A stretch of 64,000 nucleotides of DNA from Bryopsis sp. KO-2023 (lineage: Eukaryota; Chlorophyta; Ulvophyceae; Bryopsidales; Bryopsidaceae). A program made the translations under genes and the position numbers. Shown here one piece after another: positions 31,521 to 41,200 of the stretch (position 1 is its first letter; every line of letters begins with the position of its first letter). Below the pieces are notes generated by a model, which was given only the letters and a program-made list of their open reading frames with translations, did not search any database and was not told the origin of the DNA. The stretch spans positions 682,001 to 746,000 of the forward strand of contig BSYQ01000003.1 in NCBI GenBank assembly GCA_030272585.1, given 5' to 3'.

Positions 31521-32575
31521 GCTGTAACCACTCCCCTCCTCCCTGAACTTTTGTCCCCAAAAGTTTTAACATCCCCTCCCCTCTTTTCTGAACTGTTTCT
31601 GTGTCTAGACTTCCATTTTCAAGATAACTGGGGTCAGAACTGTTGGAGAAGTGGTGAATAGAAAGACCTAACTGCCTATTCAACCACTAAGTCCGCAGAT
31701 GCAGTGTCCCCAGTACTACAGAACAAGTGCTAAGTGTCAGTATGTTGGGATCCAAAATAAAAGTTTTTTTTTTTTTTTTTTTTTTCAATTATCACTTTCT
31801 GCACAACAGGAAAAATGTCTGTTAACCTTGATAACACAAGCACAACACAATCCACAGCTGTTCTGTCAGCTTGCTCACTTCATCCCTAGAAATACTGAGC
31901 AACCTACCTTCTCAACCAGTAGGCTTGTTCTCTTTTTTTTTTTTTTTTTTTTCAGGTCCAATAACCAGAGGTTTCTGTTTGTTTATCCCCCCCCCCCCCC
32001 CCCTTTTCATGCCTTCCCCCAAAAAGATACCTAACCCATCAGACACCCACTCCTGCCACAGTGTTTTACTGCCTGCCCACTTCAGCAGCAGACAGTCTGA
32101 TCTCTAACCCTCATAGCAACTTGAAATCATGTATCAAAAAGATTTAAGAAAGAACCCTGACCTCTGAACTCGTACTCCCTCTTCCTCACTTCCTTTTCTT
32201 TTCCATTCTTACTGGTCCAATCCAGTTCAGCTACTACTTTTCTTTGAGAAGGCTGTCTCTATAGCCATTCTCATGAAAACCAATAAAACAAAAACAAAAA
32301 CAATAAAAGCAAAAACAAAAAGTCATCAAAAAGAGAGCCCTGAACTCTGAACTCTTACTCTCTCTTTCTCACTTCCTTTTCTTTTCCATTCTTCTTGATC
32401 CAACCCAGTTCAGCTACTACTTTTCTTTGAGAAGGCTGTCTCCATAGCCATTCTCATGAAAACCAATAAAACAAAAACAAATAAAAACAATAAAAACAAA
32501 AACAAACAGTCACCCCTCCCCCATTTTCCTTCCTTTTTCTTTTTTTTTTTTTTCCTTTTCACCTTCCCCCCCTTT
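31521..32575 (-). other. Element C copy 2, 3' untranslated region
   Basis: Same content as 19053-20108, differing in homopolymer lengths and one base at 31975. Confidence 0.7.
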
Positions 32576-35500
32576 TTAGGCTGTCGGCGGCGGCGGTGGT
32601 GGTGGTGGTGGCGGTCCTCCCTGACCTCCGCGACAGTGCTCCGGCGGCTCTCCTCCTGCTGCTGGATCGTCTGGACCTTCGTCTTCTCGGGGCCGCTTGG
32701 TTGCGCTGCCTCTCTCCAGGGGGATCTCGTCAGGGAACGGCCGACGGAGCTCGGGGTATCGCCCCCACATCTCCGCCGTCAGCGTGCGCCAGTATGCCGT
32801 CGTTGGGAAGTTTCTGGCTTCCGCTTCGCATCGCCAGCAGCGATTTTGGAAGACCTCGTCGGCGGTGATGCCAGGGCGATACTCCGGGATCCATGAAAGG
32901 TCCGCCGCCGGGATGTCCCCCAGCGTGAGTTCGCGTCCGCGGCAGAAGAGGTCGGGGCGCCGCAAGGCCACGAGGATGGCCAACACATCCTTGGCACACG
33001 CTTTCCAGGATTTTCCAAAGCGGTCTCGCGAGCAGTGTCGGTGGTGCCCGGGTGTGTTAGCAAACTTACAGGCGGTTGGGATGTACGCGTTGGAGCCGGG
33101 CGGTTTTGAACAACGGCTGCAACGCGTACCCATCCCTGGAGTGCCGCCGCCGCTGCTCTGGCCGTGCTGTCCCTTTCCATCACCCGGTGCTGTTCCGTCT
33201 GGGGGCCCTTCGTCCTCGCCAGTCTCCGTATCCGTTCCTGAAAAATCCATGACGATCTTCTTGAGCTTCCCTTTTCCTGAGGCGAGTCTAGTGGTTGGGC
33301 CCTTCCTTGGCGCTCCTCCCTTCGATGCTGGAGTCCCGCTTTGGCTTAATCCCGGGGTATTTCCTGTGGGAGTTCCTGCTCCGAACGCGAATGGGGCTTG
33401 GACATTCTGGAACATCTGGAAGGGGCGTGGTGGCCGAGGTCCCGCCATGGGTGGAGCTGGTGGTCTGATTGGCCCTGGTGGCAGCAAGACGAGTTGGGAG
33501 GCTGGAGGCACTTCCTCCGTCGTTGGGAGTTCAGCTGGTGGATCCTGGGGTCCTGCTTGCTCCGCTTGGTGGGCAAACGGAACTGGATCAGGTTCCTCCA
33601 CACGAGGCTGTGACACCCTCTCCTCCCATCCTCTCCGGTAATGCATCCCAGGCAGCGGCTGGTGTCCCGCCAACGACCGATCTCTTTCCTCCCTCTGCAC
33701 CTCCGCCCATTCCTGAGCCGACAGTGGCTGTGGATGTGGTGGGCTTCCTGGGATCACATCAGCTGGAGCTGGGGGTTCATCTTCTGGTGTTGTTGGCTGC
33801 TCCTCCCCCACTTTCTCCCCAGTCCCTGCTTCACCCCCAACCAATCCTGAGCCTTCCCCCACTGTGGTTTCCTCATGCTGCCCTCCTCCTGTGGCTGCTG
33901 TTGCTGCTGTAGCTGCTGTTGCTGCTGTTGATCCCTCCAGACCTCCTTGTCCAGGCTGATGGAGTGGCTGTTCTCCTGTTAATGTAGCTGTAGCTTCCTC
34001 CAAGTCTTCTGGACCCAACTGAGGAGGTGGCTTTCCTCCTTCCCCAATGTCCCCAGCCTTGAGGTTTTTCACCGTTTTCTTTCGTGGGTGGCTGCTTCGG
34101 GGGTGTAGCGATCCTTTTTCCTTCCCCGTCAGTTCCGCGATTCGATCCTTCTGGCGATCCAAGAGGTCCGCCATCTTCTTCATCCGCCTCCGTTGTTGCT
34201 CCCATTGATTCCACGGCACCATGTCGCAGGTAGCCTGCGACCCCTGATCCCGCTGCTCTTCTTCGTCGGTTTGGGTGGCAACATTCTGGGTTTCCGGCTG
34301 GGTCATATGGCTCGCAAGGATCGCCGCAAAGTACGCGGCCACTGCATCAATTTGCAGCTCCACCGGCAGATTTCGGAAGGTGGCCGGGAGTTCTACTGGT
34401 GGAGGTTGTGATGGCCCGGCTGCTGGTAAGGCGATCTCCACCATGGGCTCGCTGACCAACTCCTCCACTGTCTCCTCCTCCTGCAATCCATATTCCGCCT
34501 CCAAATCTGCTGTATCGAGGCTGCCGGATTCAGCCATGGGTGTGTCGTCATTTCCTTGCCCTGGTTGATTTCCGCCACCCCCTTGCGATGACCCACTGCC
34601 CCCTCGCTCTGGCTGATCGCCGCCACCCTCACGTGCGCCACCGATTGGCCCTACTCCGCCTCCGCCACTACTCAACACGCCGCATATGATGGCCAGGAAA
34701 CATACGAATCGGAACATGGTCGCTGGGCTCTCGAAAAGTGCAAATTCGTCTAACAATTCGCCGCCGCTGTCGGGTTTTTCTGCACTTCCGCCACGAGACT
34801 CCTCCACGTCCGTCCTCTCAATGAGGCGACACTGTACCCTGTCCACAGTCCATGCATCCCTTGGGGTCTGACCCACCTTTACCAAATCCCCACGTAATTC
34901 CTGGACCATCCATGGCCCCTGATTGAATTCCATCTCCTTGGGGTGGTAGGGGAACCGAGTTGAGCACAACATCACCATGTCCCCTACTTTCAGTTCTGCT
35001 GGAGCTTTACCCCGCCTGATCGTCTCCCAGAGGTGCCCCAGCTGCTGTTTGACCCTTGCTTTCTGCAAGGCTCTGGCAATACTCCCCTCCTGAGCTTTCC
35101 TCTCCTCATTCATAAACCTCAGGGTGACCTGGCGCTGCAGCTCCACTGCATCTGCCCGGCGTAACTCCCCTCGCAATTCTGCTAAGCGTTCATTTCGTTT
35201 GGTTTTGGTGGAAAACTCCCGGAAAAACAATGCCTTGGCGGGGCTGAGTCCGGTGGAGGTGTGTTCCCTGGTGTTGATAGCATAAATCACCTCCTGCAGT
35301 TTCTCCGGCCATTGGGGCGTGATCCCGCCGCCACACTCCCTCCGCAATAGTTGTTGTATCTCCCGGTTCATTCTTTCGACCAGCCCATTGGTCTCCGGGT
35401 GGTATGGGCGTCCTTTCCTCAACTGGACTCCCCACTGCTGTAGAAGTTCTGCCACCTCTCCTTCGAATTCACTCCCGTTGTCTGTGATGATGGAGGCGGG

Positions 35501-36094
35501 CGGTCCATATGGATGGAACACCGAGGCCTTCAGCCACGCCGCCACCGCAGAACTCCTCTTACTCGTTAATGCCCCGGCGATCGTCCACTTGGTGAAGTAG
35601 TCTACCATGACTATCACATATTTTTCTCCCGTTCCGGTGGTGGGCAGGGTGATCAAGTCCATACCCAGTCTCTCCCAGGCTCTTAACGGTATATGCTGCC
35701 TTAATGGGTGTCGTTCCTTAGGCGCTTTCTGACTTCTTCTGCAGCTGTGGCACGTCTGCCACACTTGTTCTACCTCTTTCCTTATATATGGCCACCAGTA
35801 TCTCTGCTGCACTTTCTGGCACAATCCTCTGCCGCCGATGTGCGCATTTTCTCTGTGGACTTTTCGGACCACAGTTGGCCTTTGCTCCTCTTTTGGCACC
35901 TCTAGCCATTCTCCTTGTTTACTCAAGCACTTGAGTGGGTGTAGATCTCCTCCCACCCATCGATATCTCTGACCCCTTTTTCGCACCCTCGCTTTTGCTC
36001 GTTTCTCAGCGGGTAATGCCGTTGTTTTCAAGAATTCCATCAGTTCCGCATCCGCCCATGGATCCATTCTCCTTTGACCTCCTCCTTTGATCAC
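32576..36094 (-). CDS. Element C copy 2 integrase with accessory C-terminal region
   Basis: Same 1172-codon protein as 20109-23627, offset by 12467 bases, with the same three stops separating it from RT. No amino-acid difference was seen between the copies. Identity extends over the accessory region, so the duplication is very recent or the region was assembled twice. Confidence 0.88.
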   Translation of the reverse strand: MIKGGGQRRMDPWADAELMEFLKTTALPAEKRAKARVRKRGQRYRWVGGDLHPLKCLSKQGEWLEVPKEEQRPTVVRKVHRENAHIGGRGLCQKVQQRYWWPYIRKEVEQVWQTCHSCRRSQKAPKERHPLRQHIPLRAWERLGMDLITLPTTGTGEKYVIVMVDYFTKWTIAGALTSKRSSAVAAWLKASVFHPYGPPASIITDNGSEFEGEVAELLQQWGVQLRKGRPYHPETNGLVERMNREIQQLLRRECGGGITPQWPEKLQEVIYAINTREHTSTGLSPAKALFFREFSTKTKRNERLAELRGELRRADAVELQRQVTLRFMNEERKAQEGSIARALQKARVKQQLGHLWETIRRGKAPAELKVGDMVMLCSTRFPYHPKEMEFNQGPWMVQELRGDLVKVGQTPRDAWTVDRVQCRLIERTDVEESRGGSAEKPDSGGELLDEFALFESPATMFRFVCFLAIICGVLSSGGGGVGPIGGAREGGGDQPERGGSGSSQGGGGNQPGQGNDDTPMAESGSLDTADLEAEYGLQEEETVEELVSEPMVEIALPAAGPSQPPPVELPATFRNLPVELQIDAVAAYFAAILASHMTQPETQNVATQTDEEEQRDQGSQATCDMVPWNQWEQQRRRMKKMADLLDRQKDRIAELTGKEKGSLHPRSSHPRKKTVKNLKAGDIGEGGKPPPQLGPEDLEEATATLTGEQPLHQPGQGGLEGSTAATAATAATAATGGGQHEETTVGEGSGLVGGEAGTGEKVGEEQPTTPEDEPPAPADVIPGSPPHPQPLSAQEWAEVQREERDRSLAGHQPLPGMHYRRGWEERVSQPRVEEPDPVPFAHQAEQAGPQDPPAELPTTEEVPPASQLVLLPPGPIRPPAPPMAGPRPPRPFQMFQNVQAPFAFGAGTPTGNTPGLSQSGTPASKGGAPRKGPTTRLASGKGKLKKIVMDFSGTDTETGEDEGPPDGTAPGDGKGQHGQSSGGGTPGMGTRCSRCSKPPGSNAYIPTACKFANTPGHHRHCSRDRFGKSWKACAKDVLAILVALRRPDLFCRGRELTLGDIPAADLSWIPEYRPGITADEVFQNRCWRCEAEARNFPTTAYWRTLTAEMWGRYPELRRPFPDEIPLERGSATKRPREDEGPDDPAAGGEPPEHCRGGQGGPPPPPPPPPPTA

Positions 36095-36253
36095 GGCAGC
36101 AACTGTGGCAAATCACGAAGTCCGAACGGTCACGGTGTTCCACGCTACTTTTTCGGGGTTCGTGTGGCCTTGCCTTCAGTCTAGAAGTACCCCCATTGGA
36201 CCAACAATGGTTCCTCTTTTTCCAGCCATGATCTTGAGATCCCCGGAAGATCC

Positions 36254-38092
36254 TTATGGACGAAGTGCTGTGGATCCACTGACTATCGGATGATCCAGTG
36301 GAACTGGAAGCCTGGTCAGTGCATCCGCATTCGCATTGCTTTTTCCAGCGCGGAACTCAATCCTGAAATCAAACTCCTGTAGGCGGAGTGCCCACCTCAT
36401 CAGTTTTCCCGTCAGTTTAGTACCTGTCATCAACCACTGTAATGCCCGCTGGTCTGTCTGCAGCACAAATTCCGTGCCATAGATGTATGGCCTGAATAGG
36501 GTGCAAGCCCATACCACTGCCAGGCACTCCCCCTCCACTACCGAATAGTTCTTCTCCGCTGGGTTGAGTCTTTTGCTGGCATAGGCTACCACATGCTCTC
36601 TCCCTTGCTCATCCTTCTGGCAGAGTACTGCCCCCACAGCCTGGCTGCTCCAGTCTGTCTGCAGAGTGTATGGTAGGTGTGGCTGTGGTGGAGCCAGGAC
36701 TGGTTGATCGGTTATGCTTTTCTTCAGCCTCTCAAATGCTTGTTGTTGTCGTTCCCTCCATTCAAATGGCACATCCTTCTTCAACAACTCCGTCAGAGGT
36801 GCAGCGATCCTTGCATAGTCGCGCACAAATCTCCTGTAGTAAGAAGTAAGGCCAAGGAAGGACCTCAGAGTAGACACATCCACCGGTGGCTCCTGCAGCT
36901 CCACTGTGGCTACCTTCTTCGGATTCATCTTGATTTCCCCTTTTCCCACGATGTGACCCAAGTAGAGTAGCTCCTCAAACCCGAAGTCCGATTTCCTCGG
37001 GCTGATCCTCAGGTTGGCCTCCTTCAGCCGCTGCAGCACCTCTGCCAAGATCTCCTGATGCTTTTCCCAAGTCTCCGCATAGATGATGATATCATCCAAA
37101 TACACGATCACCCCCTTCCACAGCATAGGTCCCAGTACCTCGTTCATCATCCTTTGGAATGTCGCTGGGGCGTTACTGAGCCCGAAGGGCATCACCACAA
37201 ACTCATATAGCCCCTCCTGAGTGATGAAGGCCGTTTTCTCCGCGGAGGCAGTGCTCATCCTGACCTGCCAATACCCTGACCTCAAATCCAGAGCGGTGAA
37301 GAACTTGGCCTCCGAGAACTGGTTGATCGCATCCTCGATCCTCGGGAGAGGAAAGCTATCTCGGGTGGTCACCTTGTTAAGCTTGCGGTAATCAACACAG
37401 AACCGCACCGACCCATCTGGCTTTGGAACCAAGACGATCGGTGAGGCCCACGGGGACTTTGACTTCCGCACCACTCCATCCAGGAGCATCCTCGCCACCT
37501 CCGATTTGACTACCTGGTTCTCCGCAAAACTGAACCGGTAGGGATTCTGCCTGATAGGGGGATGATCTCCGGTGGGGATCTCGTGGTATAATATGTTGGT
37601 TTGCCCGACTTGATCCGAGGACCAAGCACAGGCATCGGGGTACTGCTGCAGAAGCTCCAGCAGCTCTTTTCTTTGGTGGGGGGTAAGATGGGGACTAATT
37701 TTCAGTTCTTCCAGTTTTTCTCTAAGTGACACCTTTTTCTCTTCCCTTTCCTTTTCTGTGGCAAACGTTTTATTTTCTACATCAGAAGTCCCAAGGGGAA
37801 CCACCCCTGCCCAAATCTGATTTTCCTGCAGCTGAACTGCTGCCTGTCCCATTTCCCTCAACCCAAACCTTTCTTTTCTTTCTCCTTTTTCTTTTCTTTC
37901 CTTTTCTTTTTCTGTTTCTTTGGCTTTCCTTTCCCCTGAATTTTCTTTTCCCTTTTTTTCTTTTTCTTCTCCCATTCCCTCCCTCATAAGGATTTCTGCC
38001 TCCACTGTTCTGCTATGGTTTAAGCATTGCATGGCCCATGAGTCCGGCCACAGACTCCTGGCCCTTTCTACTTCTTCCGTTTGGCGTTGCAT
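36254..38092 (-). CDS. pol: Element C copy 2 reverse transcriptase-RNase H
   Basis: Identical in translation to 23787-25625, with all RT and RNase H motifs intact. It sits in the -1 frame relative to the gag stop at 38266. Confidence 0.93.
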   Translation of the reverse strand: MQRQTEEVERARSLWPDSWAMQCLNHSRTVEAEILMREGMGEEKEKKGKENSGERKAKETEKEKERKEKGERKERFGLREMGQAAVQLQENQIWAGVVPLGTSDVENKTFATEKEREEKKVSLREKLEELKISPHLTPHQRKELLELLQQYPDACAWSSDQVGQTNILYHEIPTGDHPPIRQNPYRFSFAENQVVKSEVARMLLDGVVRKSKSPWASPIVLVPKPDGSVRFCVDYRKLNKVTTRDSFPLPRIEDAINQFSEAKFFTALDLRSGYWQVRMSTASAEKTAFITQEGLYEFVVMPFGLSNAPATFQRMMNEVLGPMLWKGVIVYLDDIIIYAETWEKHQEILAEVLQRLKEANLRISPRKSDFGFEELLYLGHIVGKGEIKMNPKKVATVELQEPPVDVSTLRSFLGLTSYYRRFVRDYARIAAPLTELLKKDVPFEWRERQQQAFERLKKSITDQPVLAPPQPHLPYTLQTDWSSQAVGAVLCQKDEQGREHVVAYASKRLNPAEKNYSVVEGECLAVVWACTLFRPYIYGTEFVLQTDQRALQWLMTGTKLTGKLMRWALRLQEFDFRIEFRAGKSNANADALTRLPVPLDHPIVSGSTALRP

Positions 38093-38265
38093 TCTCGCTT
38101 CCTGCTCCTTGATCCTCCTGCCTGCTCGACGCCACTGTTCTCGTTTACCCGCACGCTTGCCACGCCGCCCTCTTCCCCTTTTCCCTTTATTCCCCTTTGT
38201 GGGACCGAACCACCTCCGCCACCCCTTCAGGTGTCGCCGAAGAAGGACGTCGGTGGCCGGCCCAC

Positions 38266-41200
38266 TTAAAAATCCGAGGAGTCGTAGCTCACCACCCTTG
38301 GTGGCTCACTCCTCCCCTCCCCGCCAGCTGCGGCTGCTGTGGAGGTCCCCCCTCCAGTCTCGCCACCCTCCACTGGCCTCCACCTCTGGGCCTCCCTGCG
38401 GAAGTGCCCCAACATCTCCTCCGACTCCTCCCTCTGTGCGCTCGTCACAGCGTCGCACCTTCGGAAATACTCCCTTGTGATAGCATCCCTTTTTCTCGGT
38501 TCTCCCTCGCATCTCAACCTTTCGTCGTGGATCTTTTTGAACTCCCTCTTTGTCCCTCCGTGGTGCCTCCCCCTGGTGTCCAGTATTTCTGCCTCTTGAT
38601 GATACAGATGTGTGGCCGCCGCCTCACTCATCCCCTTTCCCCGCCGAATAGCGCAGCACTCCTGCAGCACTGCCTTCTGGCGCTTGGTGACCCACAGAGG
38701 AGGGGGTTGAGGAACGTAGAGGTAGGGCTGGATAAACCCATCTGGTCGGCGTTCCCCCGGTGGCGTCTGGCTCGTCATTGAATCCTGCTGTGGCTGCTTT
38801 CCAGTGGGGGCTGCTGGCGGTTCTGGGGCGGCGCTCGTTTCTTCGATCGATCGGAGGGTTTGGTAAACTGCGACGACTGCAGCACTCTCAGGCGTCGTTG
38901 TGCGAAGGAACTCGATGGGTACGTGACCTACTCGCCGTCCAGCCACACACGGAGTGAGCCGCTTGAAACCGAAGTGGATCTCTGTACCGGTATCCACCAA
39001 CCACGGGGTCCCAATGATTAGGGATAGATGTTCGTTCTCCACTACATGGCACGGTACAATCTGTTTGCATTGTCCAAGGGCGATGGGCAGGGCAGGGATG
39101 TACCCCAGAGCTTGCCTAGTCTCGCCATTGCAATCCCTGTACCTTCCCTTCGGTGCCTCCATCAGGTGGGTCAACCCTGTCCGTGCTAGGAGTTGGGCCG
39201 ATATCACACAAGCACTTGCTCCCGTATCGATGATGGCCCCTGGTACCTTGGTCTCCATGATCTTGGCTGTAGCGGTAGTGACTGCATATGGGCTAGGCTT
39301 GCCCACTCCCTCCACAGTAGTGATTGCAGGTACTTTAGCCATGGGCACCCTTAGTGCCTTCAACCATGCATCGATCAACTCCGGGTGGTGCTGGCACAGA
39401 CTCGCCACTGGAACCTCCGTCATCAGACCCTCCACAAACTTTTTGGCCTCTGCCGCCGTAAACATTCTCTTCTCTTTTGGCTCCCCCGCCGTCTTTTTCC
39501 CCATTTTCTTTTTCTTGGTCATGGTATTCCGTGGGGACGGTGGCCGCATGGGTGGAGGTAACATAGGTGGTAACATAACCGGTCTCGATCCTTGTGGCTC
39601 ATCTCGTGGCCTCGGCACATCTTCTGGTTCAGGCACAGACTTTGTCTTCTCCTCCTGCTGTGGGGGTTCTGGTTCCTCCTTTGGTTCCTCCATCACAACT
39701 TCCTCCCCAGCATCTGCTCGAGGTTCCGAAGGTATTGGGCTCGTGTCCATGGGGGTTCCTCCACTGCCTCCCTGGTCCCCGTCCAAGCCTCCGTGGTCAA
39801 TATCCATTTCAGAGTACCAGATTGGCGCCAGAACCTCCTCGGGTCCTTCTGTGGTGGTTGCCCCAGGGTCCGTTTGCTCAAAGTCCATCACCAGGTGGTC
39901 CCCCATTTCCGCCTGGAAGAAGTTTAAATGTTCAGGGCACTGGCTGGCATAATGGCCAAGGCGCGAGCAGTGCCAACATCTGACTTTGTTCACATCATAA
40001 CGCCCTCCTCCCCAGCCTCTTCCTCCATTGCCATTGTTCCGAGTCCCCCGTCCTCTGCCTCCTCCATTTCCCCAGCCATTGCCTCTGTAGGCCCCTTGCC
40101 CTCTGCCTCCATTGATTGGCACTTGGTTTGCTCCGGTACCCCCAGTGTTTCCATAGTTCCCTCCTCCTGGCTCTGGCACATTAGGCTGTCTCACATCCGC
40201 CACCATTCCGGATAGAGTGGAGATCATACTTTTGAGTTCGCCAAACTGCTGCCCAGAGGTTCTCACATGCTGCTCCACTCCTCTGAGTCGCGAGTCCGTG
40301 GTGGTTTGGTGTTCGCGCACCTCCTTCCTCAAATTCTCGATTTGTTCGTTCACCCGCTGATCCATAATATTTACTTCCGCCAGGACTGGCTCCATCACGG
40401 CTTGGTCCTGCAGTTCCTCCAGTGTGTTGATCGTTGTCTTTCGCTTTGGCCCCGGCCGCACTTGTCTCTCTTCGATCTGTCTGGCTCTTGCCACTGCTTC
40501 ATCCAGGGTATCCCCTGTAAAACCCAGCAGGATGGGGGCAAGATCCTCCCGCACTCCGTTCTTAAACAATTGCAGTAGAAGTTCGTCAGCCACGGCGGGA
40601 CTGCCTGGGGCTCGACTCGCATTGAGTTGTTGCTGCATCTGGGAGAGTGCAGAAGCGTATTCTCCCACAGTTTCGTCATTCTTTTGTTTCCGTTCCAAGA
40701 TACGGGCCACCAACGTCGCTGGTGCCACTCCAAACCTTGCCAACATGCCCATTTGTAACTCCTGCCATGTCCTTTCTGGGTTCGGCAGCCCTCCCACATG
40801 TGTAGGGTGTCTGGCCGTCCAATTGTCCACCCATGATCGCGCTTTCCCCGTCGTATACAGGACGAGTCTCTCAATTCTCTGATCCTCATGGTCCGGCACC
40901 GCTGGTGGTACACTCCACCCTGAGCCTGTGGCGAGAATCTCGTATGACCGTATCCAGGTGGCCACATCTTCCTTCTCTGCCCCAGTGAAGGCTGTTAACT
41001 GACTGTTGATCAGCCTGTTTGGAGGTCCTCTGGGGTGGGCCATGGCACCGACTCCGCCTGGTGGGTGTGGTGGAGGAGGTGGTGGAGGAGGTGGTGGAGG
41101 GACTGGTGGTGGACCAGGTGGTACAGGTGGAACGGGTGGAGGAACAGGTGGGACTGGTGGTTGGAGATAGGGAAGTCCAACCTCAAAGGCAAATGGGTTC